This document shows positions 1 through 13,250 of a DNA stretch of 64,000 nt, piece after piece. The position numbers were made by a program, and so were the translations under genes. The notes under the pieces were generated by a model. The model did not search any database. It was not told where the DNA came from and worked only from the letters and a program-made list of their open reading frames with translations. Source of the stretch: Zanthoxylum bungeanum (taxonomy: Eukaryota; Streptophyta; Magnoliopsida; Sapindales; Rutaceae); the NCBI GenBank assembly GCA_019454045.1, contig SKCR01037663.1, positions 1 through 64,000 of the forward strand, in the 5' to 3' direction. Within the stretch, counting starts at the first letter, position 1. Every line of letters starts with the position of its first letter.

Positions 1-2380
1 TCATTTTCCAAGAAAATTAATTCGGAATAATTTTCCCCAATTTATTCAATGTTGGCCGAATCTTCAAGCGATGTTTTGGAATTTGGAATTTTTTCATTTT
101 ATTCTTGGATGGTTGTAATGATGTGGATGATGTTAATTTGAATCAATTAGATTGAATTTTGAATTGAAACATAAATCCCCAAATTGCTTGTGTTGGCCGA
201 ATGTGTATGCCTTTAATGTCTTGGATTTTTTTGATTTTATGAACGTGAATGTGTATGAAAATCATTCAGGAAGTTAATACGTTGTCGATTGTGTAATTAA
301 TGTGGATTGAATTCAAATCGGACAAAATTACCTTCCTTGGCCGCAGACTTAGAAGCATGTATGTGGGTTGATTTTCATTAATGTGTTGGACATGTGATGA
401 TAAAAAACATGATTAATTGGACTATTTCATGTTTGGAAAATATTGATTTGGTTGATTAATCATGAAATGCACTTTAGGTTAATTGAATAGAAATTGGATT
501 TTTGTATATTTAATTAATTGGGCCTAATTTTGGAAATTGGACTTTAATGTTGTAATTGGGCTTATTGGGCTGATTTTATCAAGTTGGGTTTGGCCAAAGG
601 ATTGGATCCAATTGGGCCCAAACCCACTTCCGTTAAGCCCCAATGCGACTTAATGAACCTTTAAAGTTCAATCTGGCCTAATGGGCATAAATTGATTTAT
701 AGGCTTATGGGGTTACTCCTTGATTGGCTTTGGTTGCCGATGCCCATGCCTTAAAGAATTAATTGAAAGCCCATTGGACTTGAATTGAATTGACGTTGGA
801 CGTCATTCGGGGCTTTGAGACCCGTAGCGATTAAATTTTGGAATTTAAGTCGAAAAGGCTTTATTAATAAACGTGTAATATTTAATTTGGAATTGAATAG
901 TGAATTAGTATTAATACATGTTAAATTTGATTTAATGATGTAGTTTTTAATTAATTCAAGAATTCGTACTTTGAGTACTTATTCGCAAAAACGAGTTTGA
1001 CTCGAACAAAAATCAAATCGTTGTTTGAACATTGGATGATCACTTAATTATCAGATAATTAATTTGATTAGATTGATTGATAGCATGCTTTGTGTGAATA
1101 CGTGGTTGATGAATGAATAATGTATATCGGATGGATATTAGTCGGGTGGGGCAATTTTAGAAATTGTTGTAATAAATTGATTTATTAAATTGGACCTGCG
1201 TGTCTCAGCCTTATCACCTCTATTCTCTTTGTATTCTCTTCTCACCTATTCCCCTCAATGTAAATGAGGTTTCTTTAGAAGTGTAGTGTAACGGTAGAAG
1301 TAATACCAGTGCTAGCTTGAATGAAAATGGAGAGATTTGATCTAGGATCAATGTGTTAAGTATCCATCCGCATATCATTATTATTTATTTTCATACTCGC
1401 TTTATTATGTATTTAGAAATGCATGTTTAAGGGTCTATGATGATGAGACCTATATACAAGATAATTAAATTGGTAGCCAAATTGCATACGAAAATCCCTC
1501 AATAAATATCAAGCGTTTATTTTCCTTCCATTGAGTGATTCTTGCTCAAGATCCGAGATTGGTAGGGGTTGTTGGCCAAAGTCAAGCCCTTGTCCGTCGA
1601 AGATGTGTTTTAATCACGAGGCTTTGTTCCATATCGTTGTCGTGTCCAAGTTGTGGTTTGTTGGCCAAAGTCAAGACCACTTCTTGTCCATCGACATTGA
1701 TTACGAAGCTTCCATGTCAATGGGTCCGCGCTTGACTGGGATCACTAGGTTTGTTGTGCCAAAGCCAAGGCCTAGTTGATTCAGAGGAAAAAGGTTAGGG
1801 TATATATTCGATATATAGGCATATATTAGATATATGTTTGGGACTTGGATGTCCACCTACTGGATCTAGGAGTGGATGAGATCCAATTGATCTTCGAGAT
1901 CTACTTAGTTAATTATCATACAATTTTTTTGCCAAAGTCAAGATTGTGTGACATTTAACGGGATCCTAGCCCACTAGGAAACACGGTTTCCCGAGTACTC
2001 GACAGAGGGTTAGAGGCTCGACGAAAATAGTGGGAGGCAAGTATTGAATTTACAATATTCGTTCGAATACTCGCTAAACGCGCTCATCTATATTTTACTC
2101 GTCATATTAATCAAAAGTATTAGTTGGACTAATATTTTATGTTGTTTTAAAAATATATATAGTTGGACTGTATATAAACTCATTCGATATATAGTTGATT
2201 TTATAATTGGATTTAGTAATCAATATAATTGAATTAAAATGATAGTTGATTTTATAATTGGATTATAGTAATCAATATTAATATATAGTTGATTAAACAA
2301 ATTGGATTATTGTAATCATTATAATAATAGTACCTTTATTAAAATTAATTAAATAGTTAGACTATTAAAATCAAGAAAGG
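1..2380 (+). other. B1 untranslated leader (incomplete)
   Basis: Matches the roughly 2 kb leader between primer site and gag ATG in B4. The recognisable block around 1195-1380 matches 60418-60600, and the block around 1980-2045 matches 61195-61260. Four copies of a TTGTTGGCCAAAGTCAAG-like motif lie at 1569, 1658, 1751 and 1924. The open frames of 62-82 codons here are not conserved in B4 and I do not treat them as genes. Confidence 0.8.
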
Positions 2381-5300
2381 ATTTGAAAAGTTGAATATTT
2401 AAATGATTTAATTTTCATTGGGAATTAATAATAGGTTACTTTATTGGATAAAATAACTTGTTATATCTAGGCCCATAATTAAGCAAATAAGTAGAGCATA
2501 AAATCTTTGGAAGATTTATGTGATGATGACTTTAGTGCTTAATTTAATATACTTGACAATAAATCTATTTTAAAGTCAAAGTTTACAATTGGGCAAGTTG
2601 CACAAGGTGCACATCATTTCGATATTCTAAAACCCAAGGCTTGCCAAAGGTTTGTGAAATATTGAAAAGATAATTGACATATCCCAAAGTGACTACCATT
2701 TGGATATGGAAGACACGAGGAATTAAAGAAAGGGCGAGGCTCTAACTTTAAAAATATTTGTCAAAGTTATGTTCACTGCTAGTATTGAAATTGGATTTTA
2801 AATACTTAGTGTGGTACATAAATTATATGTATTGATGTTCAGAATCCGCTATGAGCTGGATACTGACTTCAAGCCGAGATTTATCTGTGAATCGGAAACG
2901 GGACGAAAGTCGCTGTTTCGACCGTAGATACCTAAGTTTAGGAACTACCCTTTGGGTATGTACTTAAATTAGGAAATATTATGATGTAACTAGTTTGACT
3001 GGAGACATTATCTCTATATTAGTGTTTAATCCGATGCGGATAAAACCTTTATATTCTAGAACACTAAGTGTTTCATTATATAAAGATGATACTGAGATAA
3101 ATACATTAGATGTAAATAACAGAATTTATATTTTGAATATAAATAAAATCTCAAACATATAAAATGACAAATAAATAGCTCAAATTGATTTGATCAATAT
3201 AGACTTATTTGTGGCATTGTTGTCTAGGACACAATTAAACAAGACTCGTATATCCACACTTTTGAAGAGTGGGTACTGGGACTGATTTGACTATTCAAAT
3301 AAGGTCTGCGAATCTAGTTTATTAGGTAAAATACCTAAAATACTATTTACTTGGTAATAGTGAAAGGGCCACCGATCTGTTAGCCCTATTCATGGTGAAG
3401 TAAGTGGGCCCATATCTAGGTAGGCTAGATGTGAACATGAATATTTCGTGACCTTAACGGATGTGGCATCAAGTTATGGTTATGTGTTTCTTTTGAAGAA
3501 CACAGATCGGAAACTTTTGAAGTTTCGACACGAAGTAAATAAACAGATCGGCTATAGTATTATTCCGCCACGATAAGACCGTAATGGAAAATACTTAAGC
3601 AGTAAGTTTCATACGTAATAAAAGAGTATGGTATTCTTTCATATGAGGACTCCTCCCGAGACACGTCAGTTAGACGGTGTGTCCGAACTAAAAGCTTATT
3701 TAGAATAAGGTTCCATATAAATCTGTTTGACAGATATCATATAGGATATGAACAGGAAAGAACGGGGTTTCTCATTCCTCATAATTTGGGTATGCCAGAC
3801 ATAACGTTTGGATGATACCAAACTAAGACCCCAAATTGGATAAGTGCCAATATAGGTTATCCTAGGGAAACCTATAGTACTTGTAAATCCACATGAGAAC
3901 AATGTGATTGTTGCTCACCATGCGGTTTTTCCTGAGAGGAATACCGATATGCAGTGGTCAGTGGGAGGATAGTGATACTCGATAAAAATCGGAGTAATAC
4001 TGTTCAAGGCACGAAGTCCTTAATGGAACACAAATAGTTCATCTATGATGAATCTATACCATTAATCTTCAAATACACAAGAAACTAGTAGATCAGATAG
4101 AGTCAGAAACACACCTAGGGTATGGGTTTCTGATCTCACCCCATAAAGATGTCAATCTTATGGAGGTATACCATCCGACTACATTTTGAGGAAGTGATAC
4201 GAGGTATCGACTCCCTGTTATGGGAAAGTGCCATGAGTCCGAAATGGATTCCATGTATAACAACTATTTTGGATACTAGTTGTTGTACCACAAGGCATTG
4301 TGCCTATTGGTGCATTAAACGTCTTCAAGGAAGACATACATGGAAGGCAACATACCAACGTACAAAGCTGGGCTTTTGACGGAAAGGTATCGTTATCAAC
4401 ATTGTGTTAATAACGGTTCAACCTTTTACCTGTTGCCATGGTAAATCCATTTTGAAGATTCTTGAAGATAACTGTATATTTCATTTATGAAATGTGTCAG
4501 TTACAAATCAAAATCGCTTTCCTGAAAAGGAAACCTTTTGGAGAATGTTTATAACATTCTGACGATTTTGTATAACCGACAAACAAGGTTTGCGGGTTAT
4601 TCGATCCATGTTTGGATTAATGCAAGCATAAGGTTCTTGGAACTGTCGTTTTGAAATAATCATAATGGTTTATGATTTGACTCAAAACGAAATAATTCTT
4701 GTGTATATAAGGAGGTTAGTGGGAGAGCGCACTGACAGTTAAATTCCCATATAGCAATGGTGAAAGCTTGGCTTTCACAGATATTCTTTCAATAGAAATT
4801 CTCCGTAGAATTCTGGGGAGTAACAACCTTTATTCGAGGATAAAGATCTACTGGGATAGATTTGGAGTTGTTAACACTCTCTAGGAAATTGTACATTTAA
4901 AATGTACTTGATATGGTGTCTCATACGCTTCGAGCATATGGAGTCACAATCGGTCAATCCAAGTGACAGTCACTGGATTGAAGTTAAGAACATCTGTTAG
5001 TATCTTAGAGAACTAAAGATGTTGTCTTAAACTATGGAGAAGGAGAACTTGAAATGACTGGGATCACTGCTGCAAGTTTCCAAACATTAAATACTACGGT
5101 ACTATAAAGTTTGAATAACGGGACAGTGAGCTGGAAATCTTCCGAGCAAGATAACTGTTGCCGAATAAACAACAAATGCGGATTATTGCTGCAGCTGAGG
5201 CAGCAATAGAAGTCTTTTGGTCGAAAATAAATCTAATTAGATTAGATATAGTTCTGTTAGCAGCTGAGCTAGGCGTCAGCACAGGCTAAGGAATTAAAGG

Positions 5301-5490
5301 TCTCATCGACGATCCAGATATATACTTCTATATTCATCTGATTCGTTCGGATCATACATCGTGGCGATGTGATGATCGTGTAAATCACGTCAGACGATAA
5401 TCAAGTAAATCCACTGACGAAAACCTTTTCTCAGCATTTGAGCGAACCGTACATAGTTCGGGTGTGGGACACTTGAGTGACTCGCTACGT
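2381..5490 (+). pseudogene. Decayed Copia gag-pol of B1
   Basis: Nucleotide similarity to the B4 gag-pol runs through this stretch, but every frame is broken. The protease-like segment is near 2770-2960. The integrase follows around 3430-3900, where a segment near 3800-3880 corresponds to B4 63430-63510. Reverse transcriptase starts near 4150-4380 (B4 63770-64000), and RNase H remnants lie near 4970-5080. The first part of gag, after about 2380, is missing or unrecognisable compared with B4. No domain can be expressed. B2 and B3 carry a similarly decayed body. Confidence 0.8.
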
Positions 5491-5504
5491 GCCAAGTGGG
5501 AGAT
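5491..5504 (+). other. Polypurine tract of B1
   Basis: The sequence GCCAAGTGGGAGAT stands directly before the LTR start TGTTGGAC. This is the expected place for the plus-strand primer. The same tract, inverted, precedes the LTRs of B3 (37781) and B2 (54663). Confidence 0.85.
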
Positions 5505-7533
5505 TGTTGGACAAAATGAACCTTAGCGTCACTATTTGCACAGATCATTGTGTTGTTGTAGCAAATTGACTATGTGACAAGGAAATTGCACTCTCATCAT
5601 TTGTGATTAGATCACCATAGATATATAATGAAGAGAGGTCCCTATGATTAGTTCCTGGACTGAGAATGATATGAGACAGTATCAGTCCCCGAAGGATTAA
5701 TTATTAAATATCCCTATCCGGAGTATTATCGAGACTGGACATCGATAATGCGGAATAGGCTAGTATTGCACTTGTGTGCGTTGTGATGGCACAACGACAT
5801 AGTTCTCATATATATAAGTATATGATACTTATGCAAGTGCGATAGGAGGTCGTGTTTCACCGATGGTACGGGAAACAGCTTCGCTCTGGATAGACCCCTC
5901 GGAATCCCATTGGTATTATGACTATGTGTCTATGGGAGGCCGAAATCAAGGTAGGGTGTATAGTCTTAACCTGAGACTTACATCGCTAATACTTACGATA
6001 ATCGATAGACTTTGGTCTTGGTGGTACAGGGCTTTAACCGGTTCTGCGTACACCACTTCTGGGTTTATCAGAGAGTCGTAGTGTATTGGGTGTGATGTCA
6101 AGACGGAAGTATCACTTCAGTCATAGTGGAGATGATGTCACGCAGGATACGGTACTAGTGCTCTTGAGTGTTGCGCAACCAATCGGGATATTGTGACCAG
6201 GTCATGAATATCCGATTATAGAGACTATGTTACCAGACATCCGATATGTGCTACGGCCGGGGTAGACACTTATCCAGCCCCAGCCCTGCACGTGACTATC
6301 CGATACTGGGCCGATACACACAATATAATGGTATACTACGCTTGATACAGATCTTAATATTCTTAAATGGATATGTCCGGAGAATTGGGTAGACTTGGTG
6401 CTTTGCTAGGAGCCGACCTTGTCTCGTAAATCGGTAGAACGTAGTACTTGGTACGTACGTGATTCGGATTCACCGACGACCGTATTTACTACCAACGTAT
6501 CCGAGGATCTCATGGGTCGCTTCCCGATAATCCACCGATGACGCATAACTTGCACTCTTGAATAATCTGGGATTATATAGAAGAGAGAGAAAATTAATCT
6601 AGGATTAATTACGGAGATATTTTATCTAGGATAAATATCGTCTAGAGAGAGATAACGATTAATTTGGAATTAATCGGTAAATTAATATATATTCGATATA
6701 TTAAACGAAATTAGATTTCGACGCGGAATTAAAATTAGATTTTTTAATTCGGGCGAACGAATTAATTCTAAATTAATTCGTTAGCGATGTGAATAGTGAA
6801 TTCGCTAGGCGTAATCATTTAATTACGACGCGACGGAAAAATCGTTAATTTGGAATTAGCGAACCCGAGCCCGAGTGTGATTGCGAGCGCATCCGTATTT
6901 CGAATTCGAGTGCGGCATCGCAAGTCGCATCAAGCGTCAAATCACTTGTCACTTTGAGTGATGTGACTTGACAACATGTCATTTTAATAAAGTTGATGTG
7001 AATAGTGATGGACATGATGTGCATAGTGTTTGCCTTTATTGTTTGATTTTAAATGCAAATTCAAGTGAAATTCATTTGAATTTCACACAAGTATATAAGA
7101 TATACTTCAAATGCAAATCAAATTAACAAAACACAATTCATCTCTCTCATTTCTCTCCTAATGCTCACGCCCAAACTGATTTTCTTCACTGGTTTGGAAC
7201 CATTTTGGCGTGAATAATGGGAAGCAAAGAGTGGTTTGTCATGGTGAAAAACCAAGTGCTAGCACACTTACGAGACTTGCGAAGGTGGTAGGGAGGTTCG
7301 CCCATGAGCCGGATCCGTTAGACGAGGCTTGGAGCTCCGTTTCACAGCTCAAAATCTGAAAATTGGGGATAGTGAACTGCCACCAGTGGTGCCAAATACA
7401 GTGGGCATTTTGAGCTTCATTCATCTTCAAATCGTCTCAACCGATCGTTGTGAGTATTCCGCTACCTCCGTTGATGTGTTCACACATGTATTTCATGTCT
7501 TGTTTGATCTTGGGACCTAGATAATAACCAACA
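5505..7533 (+). repeat. 3' LTR of B1 (2029 bp), reference LTR for family B
   Basis: Starts TGTTGGAC after the polypurine tract and ends ACCAACA, giving a 6-bp terminal inverted repeat TGTTGG/CCAACA. It is the only uninterrupted full-length family B LTR in the window. The others are split (B2), rearranged (B3), truncated (B4) or internally deleted (B5). Short open frames inside it (for example 5863-6081) are not conserved. Confidence 0.92.
7092..7098 (+). promoter_or_regulatory. Probable TATA box of family B LTR
   Basis: TATATAA lies about 435 bp before the LTR end, the likely U3/R boundary. Similar motifs occur in B4 (TATAAG near 58938) and, inverted, in B3 (44127-44134). Position and motif only. 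Confidence 0.45.
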
Positions 7534-8522
7534 CCTGCCTCGCCAACTTCTCAAGAACCTTGGACAAAGGTCTTCCATATTAGAGAAACGTCGATTTCTA
7601 AAGACGGCTACTTCAGCAGAAACGGGCTTGGTACCAGCCCTCCAAAAGTTCTTATATTCTGGCTATAGAACTTCTTATTCTCCGCTTCTTCTTCCTCAAT
7701 GTCCATGACAGTCTCTCTCAACTGTTAGAAATCAATGATCATAGAGGTCATCCTCCTCAATTTGCCATAAATAGAGGGCTTAGTACCATTGATAATCATC
7801 TTGATTTGGTCATTCTCTGAGGGCCAAGTCTCCATTTTCAAGAGTTGGCTTCTCCAGCGATCCAAATAATCCTTGAAGGTTTCCTCCGGCTTCTGTTTGG
7901 TGTTCTCCAAGTCCCAAGTGACAAGTCGATCTCCAAGTCCGTGACATACTGACTCATAAAGGCCTCTGCCAATGCCCTCCAATCGTCTTTGACCTTCCTC
8001 TCCAGGCCATGGTACCATACCACGGGTGCTCCCTCAAGGGACATCCTAAACATCTTCTGGACCTGACGCTTTGACAGACCCACTAAACTCATCACAGAAA
8101 CATATTGTCGAAGATGGACCCTCAGATCCCCATTCTCATTGAACTTGGCTATATCAGGCATTTTGAACTGAGCCGGCAGCTGTTCCTCAAATGTCATCGC
8201 CTCATAATCCAGTAAATCTTCATGCTTACCCCTCATCTTGCGGGTAACTGACTCTAACCGATCTCGGAGTTTCCTGTAATTTATCCTGAGTCCCGGCTAC
8301 CCTTCCCGCAGTATACTCAGCCATGTAATCATCAAAGACCAAGATATCATCACTCAATCTGTTCAGAGGTTCCTTGCCCATTTCATTCTCAGAGCCTCAC
8401 CCACCATGGGGCACAGCCATATTGGCTACAGCGGTGGTTAAAGCTTGTAACTGTTCGGTAACTTTGGTCAGACTGGTTTCCAGCTGGTCCATACGAGATC
8501 CTTCGTTAACAGAATCGCTCAT
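7534..8522 (-). pseudogene. Gypsy gag (capsid) fragment of G1
   Basis: The minus-strand ATG at 8520-8522 opens a frame with an amphipathic N-terminus containing MDQLETSLTKVTEQL, which looks like a short coiled coil. It is closed by an early stop after about 43 codons. The retrotransposon gag domain follows in two frames, at 7838-8236 and 7725-8018, with a frameshift near 7905. Recognisable motifs are PVVWYHGLERKVKDDWRALA and, after the shift, EETFKDYLDRWRSQL, both typical of plant Gypsy gag. The C-terminal part is removed by the B1 insertion. Gag would form the virus-like particle. This copy is dead. Confidence 0.85.
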
Positions 8523-9443
8523 GTTCACTGACAGCCTTTTGATGAGTCTTCCGTCTTCCCTAACCCAACGGGTATCTATGATGTCTTTTAAAACTACAAG
8601 TTAGAATGTAAGTGTACGATGCAAGGAATATATAAATCGGCCTATTACCATTTTAAAGCATTCAATCATACTATTGCGAGGTGCAGATTTGTCCCGGTTG
8701 AAAAGGCCAAATAGGTTTACACTTTTACGATAACATGGCTAAATAACTTCAAATGATACGGGGCCTAAACATAAAATGGTCGATTGGTATTTTAGAAGCT
8801 TTTGGCCCAATTGCCATAAAGTATAGACTCATCCTAGTTTAAATGGCCCAACATGCCCATACCTCATGACAAAAATTCCAACTGAATCCAAATGACGATG
8901 GTCCTAAATGTAAGCATAAAGGGATAGTTTCTATTAGTCCTACAACTACAGTTCATATGCGGGTTTATATAGGTATAGACAAAGGCTCTCGCTGGTGAAG
9001 GATTGCCCACGATTAGGACTCCCCACTCAAGGGTTCAAGCGACTAAGTGAGCACACTTTTTTTATACGCTAAGGTATGTGCCAACGAGTAAAGATGCGTG
9101 ACTGATTGTCAAATGGATTTCCCATTGTAGATTCCCCAAAAGGAGGGTGGAGCGAACTCTCTTAAATACCCAAGCCTCTTAGGCTCTTAACACCTTGGTG
9201 ACATAAATAAACAACAAGTCCTCCAAATTAGTCCATCACAGCAAGCTTCGAATAAATGATTATCTAGATGCCTTCACGGCTTCTCCCTTCAGCGATAGAA
9301 AGGTAGTGAATGAAGGAAGACACCAAACCATTACTAAGCTTTAATAATTCCTCCGATTAAACCCCTTTCACCCACAGTAGACACTGTTAACTAAAGAGCA
9401 AATCACAATTATTACAAGACATTATTTCGGGGCCGATTCTTTA
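8523..9443 (-). other. G1 leader between primer site and gag
   Basis: No coding potential seen. It matches the leader of Gypsy-NA (27781-28411) for most of its length, for example the CCTAACCCAACGG block near 8560 and near 27783. This shows that the two elements belong to one family. Confidence 0.8.
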
Positions 9444-9461
9444 TCCCTATTGGAGTCGCCA
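9444..9461 (-). other. Primer binding site of G1
   Basis: Minus strand TGGCGACTCCAATAGGGA, three bases (GAC on the plus strand) from the LTR edge at 9465. It has the same position and spacing as the primer site of Gypsy-NA. This is the tRNA priming site of Tat-type Gypsy elements. I am not certain which tRNA is used. Confidence 0.85.
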
Positions 9462-10962
9462 GACCGTAGGACACAGAAATCGACGACACTGTTCTAGGCT
9501 CGCGGCCTAGTTAGGAGTATGGAATAGCCCACAGGAGACTAAACCGGAGAGAATAATGGAGTTGCCACCCAGTGTGAACTGGGAAAATGATTTAAAGCCG
9601 CACTCACCCCTTGCAAGGGAAGACCTCAAACCATTGGGTTCAGAATGGTCCCTTACTTATGCCACTTGTAATGAAAATATTTGTGCAATAATTTAACCAA
9701 GTCTACGCAACCTACATACGCTAGAATAACCTATGTCTAAGTTCGCATACATGAAAAAGACCTATACCTCAGTTCTCATGCATAAAAGTAAAGCCTAAAT
9801 CTAAGTTTGCATGCATAAAAGTAAGTCAACATAATGGCAAGCACACAATCACATGAACACAATAAATCGACAAACATGGCAATATAAATAAATAATAATC
9901 TAAACATGAACGTAAAAGAGACATACTTAAATTCCTAATGCGAAAGAAATAACTAAATCATGCTTGAAAATAAAAGCTAAACAACCTAATCATGCATAAA
10001 AGTAACATACTATTTCTAATAAACAATGAATAAACGTAAGGTCAGATGAACGAAATACGTGCGTTTCTCAAGTGGTACGTGGAATTGTATCCCGAGACCG
10101 CATACCCTCCATTCGGAATCGATTATGAAATTTACGTCCGGGTTTCCATCCGATATACCATGAGAGATAGCACATATTTCATTCATCCCATGGCCACAAC
10201 ATAAATAGATCAACAATACACATGCGAATAAATAATAATAAATAATAAGGAAAAGAACAAGAATAGATAAAAGGGTGCCCTCAGGTCTAACCTCTTAAGT
10301 CGTCTCTTGGAAGTGTGTTGCGCGGTTGTCAAAAGGGTTGATGCTCCGTAACTTTTCCGATTTACTGGTTCGTTGTTTTCCTTTGTTGCCTCGCTGTTTG
10401 GGCTGCTGTTTTACTCTATTTTGCTACTGTTTCTGGTCACAGTTTTGGCTTACTATTTTACGGTAATTAGGGTGTATCGGGACTGCAGTTTGTGCGGTTA
10501 ATTGGGCAGTTTCTGGGTGGTTTTTGGAAGTTTAAGGGGGTTGTTTCTGGACAGTTTTTTTGTGGTATTTTCAGGCATATTCCAGGGCATTTTCTGTGGT
10601 TAAAAGGGTTGTGTTTTCAGTGCAGTTTTCGGTGGTAATAGGCAGATTACTGGACAGTTTTTTGGTGATAATAGAGCAGATTTTTGGACTGTTTTTTCGG
10701 TGGTTGCTGACAATTCAGGGGGGCTATTTTACGTGGTTTCAAGGTAGTTTATTCGGTGGTTTTGGAGTGCAGTTCAGGGGATGATTTGCTTGAGTATGGA
10801 GGCAGGTTTCGGGGGCTGTATTGCGGCAATGTGAAGACTATATGAAGGTTGTTTGTTGCGACAATGGAAGAGGGTTCAAGTTGTTTACTGCGGTAATGGA
10901 ATGAGTTTCTAGGGTGCTTTAGGCTTGAATGCTAGGGGTCTTCAAGAGTTGGGTTTATGCTT

Positions 10963-10971
10963 CTTTTTATA
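10963..10971 (-). promoter_or_regulatory. Probable TATA box of G1 LTR
   Basis: Minus strand TATAAAAAG, about 540 bp into the LTR in the sense direction. The same motif lies in the same place in the LTRs at 19171, 22521, 28432 and 52583, so it probably marks the U3/R boundary. Confidence 0.55.
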
Positions 10972-11079
10972 GGCAATTGAGGTTGTCCTTACGTGAATAG
11001 GGAATGAATATTTGTGTTATTATGATGGGATATTTAATTTGTGTGTCATAAGGAATGAATCTCTTCAATTTAGGAAGGT

Positions 11080-11105
11080 AATTTGATTTGATTTGATTTG
11101 ATTTT
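11080..11105. repeat. Microsatellite (ATTTG)n
   Basis: About five ATTTG units in the U3 part of the G1 LTR. The other Gypsy LTRs have only one or two units at the equivalent place, so it is a local expansion. Confidence 0.8.
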
Positions 11106-11511
11106 ACTTAGTTAAGGAATGTGAGTTAATTTAATTAGGAAGGTGATTGATGATGTTTGATTTGAATCTTTTAATTTGGGGAGGTAATTTGATTTGATTT
11201 CAACATATGTTTAATGTATGAATTTGTTATTTTGGAAGGCTTTGGGCGTGGATTAGAGGCTTTTTGGGTGTGTGTTTGGTCTTTTGATGGGCTTTGTGTG
11301 TGGCTTGAGGGGGTTTGGGCCGAGGATGAAATTTAAAACAGAGGCCTAACGAGCAAATCCGAGGCTAAGCAAATGAATTAAATCCAACAAGGTATTTATT
11401 TCTGACTTTTTCCTTCCGACATCCATTTCCCATGATTTCCAAAACTTAAAGAGGAGTGCCTCCGTACGAGACTCATCATCAGGACTTACATGCAAAAATA
11501 CAGTGCCTACA

Positions 11512-13250
11512 GTAAGTATTCTGAATTATATCGAACTATAATATGAAATCCAATTTAAATTGCATTCGATACTAATTCAAGTTTAATTCCAAATTAAACA
11601 ATTACACATATTATAATAATGGTCTTTTTAGACTTGGATTCCAAATCCAATCCAAATGGTCTCAAAGGCCCATTTAGCATCTAATGCCAATTCTATTAGG
11701 TCCAATGGGCTTTAATTAATTCTTGAGGCATGGAATTTTGGCCATTGTGGATCAAACCCATAATGCCTTGGCCCATTTAGGAGTCACCCTATATCATAAA
11801 TTAATTTTGGCCAATTAGGCCCAATTAGATAATTAAGGCTCAAAAATCATATTTTGGACTTTTATGGAAATAGTTTAGGCCTAATTAGATCCAACTCAAC
11901 TATCCACAACCAAACTTGGCCAACCAAGCCCATTAATCCAAATATAACAAAATTAGCCCATTTAGTGTTTTAGGGACTAATTTAGATAAATTCAATATTC
12001 CAAATATTACATTAATCCATTTTAAGTGTAGCTAACATAACTAATTAATTAATCTAACATTGTCAAAATATTAATTAATATAATTAATCATGTTTATCAT
12101 TCCAATTCATGTCCAACACAAATTGAAGCAAAATCAAGTCTCCAACAGGCATGCTTCTCACGACAATGACAAGAAATTAACATCCAATTTGATTCCAATC
12201 CAATTAAATCAATATTCAACATTTATTTCATGCCATTAACACATCAAAGTGTCAAAATTTTAAAAATCACCATGAGTAAATCTAGGGTAAGTTTCGGCCA
12301 TAATAGTGAAATTAGGGAAATTTGATCCAATCAATTTTTCAACAATCCAACAATGCACAACTCCAAGTTATCATCTTCTAACATCAACCAACAACTTGAT
12401 TTTTAATTTTCATGCACCAAGAAAAAATTCGTAATAAAAGTTTATGAACTCTAGATTTCAAAATCATATTTAGCAATTCTCTATATACAATTGTTAGACT
12501 CTAAGACATGCTAAAAGATTCTAAATGTGATTTATGTGTGAAATTACAAGAAAAACCGGCGGAATCACTTACATTATTTTGGGAGAAATTTCAAAATTTT
12601 CTTTTGGATGAAGCTCCAAGCTTTTTGTTTAATTGTTTGTTCCTTGGGTGAGTTTCCCTATCACCTTATTTGACTCCTCTAAGTGCTAGATTTGTAGAAA
12701 TTTTTGAAGCAAAATTTCACTTCCAAGAAAGAGAAGTTTCGGCCAAGCAAGGAAGAAGAAGAGAAAGTTAATTGTTTTCCAAAAACTTGGTAGTTGTGTG
12801 ATTAAAGAATGCATTAAAATATACGCCAACTACTTCCATCAAGTTTTGGCATTTGATGTAAGTGATGTGGTCCCACTACATTTTAAATTCAAAATTTGAG
12901 TTTGCTTCATCAACACACAACTTGATTTGGGCAATTTGATCAGGTTCGTTAAATTCTAATTAAACGAATTTGCCATCGTGCAATAATTAAATCTAATTTA
13001 ATTAAATAATTATGCCTCACAAAATTATTACGACAGTTGCTATCGAATTAATTCTAAATTTGAAAATACTATGATTAGGGATATTTAATTATTAAATCGT
13101 TCGTGGATTAATATTGTCTCATATCTTATTAATATATCCAAGTAATCTAATATTGATAAAATCGTAATTTCTTTTTGTCACATAGATAATTTGTACAAAA
13201 ATATAATGTTCTTTACAAATAATGATGCTATGGGTCATAATCGTCCAACA
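11512..13250 (-). mobile_element. Copia B5 fragment: leader plus internally deleted 5' LTR
   Basis: The minus-strand leader (11512-12491) resembles the B3 leader near 42590-42800. It is followed by LTR 12492-13250, bounded by TGTTAG and CCAACA. The body of the element, leftwards, is lost behind G1. No gene is present. The primer site next to 12492 is badly decayed: only a TGTATATAGAGA-like remnant remains where TGGTATCAGAGCC is expected. Confidence 0.75.
12492..13250 (-). repeat. Family B LTR with central deletion (B5)
   Basis: Only 759 bp against 2029 bp in B1. Similarity to the LTR 3' half stops near 13070 and resumes at the segment equivalent to about position 200 of the B1 LTR, so roughly 1 kb of the middle is missing. 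Both termini are kept. Confidence 0.75.

Larger units (their letters stand above)
1..7533 (+). mobile_element. Ty1/Copia retrotransposon B1 (family B), 5'-truncated by window
   Basis: A plus-strand Copia element entered downstream of its 5' LTR. The order is leader (1 to about 2380), decayed gag-pol (to about 5490), polypurine tract and a full 3' LTR ending ACCAACA at 7533. Collinear matches to the far better preserved copy B4 (from 57597) identify every part. The sequence after 7533 is minus-strand Gypsy gag, so B1 inserted into Gypsy G1. A target duplication cannot be checked because the other flank is outside the window. The coding part is full of stops and indels, so this is an old copy. 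Confidence 0.9.
7534..11511 (-). mobile_element. Ty3/Gypsy (Tat-type) element G1, 5' part
   Basis: Read on the minus strand this is a 5' LTR (9465-11511), primer site, leader and start of gag. Gag is cut by B1 at 7533 and the rest lies to the left, outside the window. The right flank (11512 onward) is Copia B5 leader, so G1 inserted there. The duplicated pentamer would be GTAAG (11512-11516), but the partner flank is not visible. Confidence 0.88.
9465..11511 (-). repeat. 5' LTR of G1 (2047 bp)
   Basis: Plus-strand ends are CGTAGG (mutated from TGTAGG) and GCCTACA. It is similar end to end to the Gypsy LTRs at 22521 and 28432, and in part to 19171. It contains the 92-bp module (10074-10159), a primer-site-like 13-mer (9555-9567) and a TATA box. 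Confidence 0.9.

Noticed and set aside
1124..1140. GTATATCGGATGGA in the family B leader as another copy of the 92-bp module
   Set aside because: Only about 14 bases match the module start; the rest of the module is absent, so I treat it as chance.
1531..1779. Overlapping 82- and 66-codon frames
   Set aside because: They lie in the B1 leader; the matching B4 and B3 leaders do not keep the frames. The open length comes from the motif repeats.
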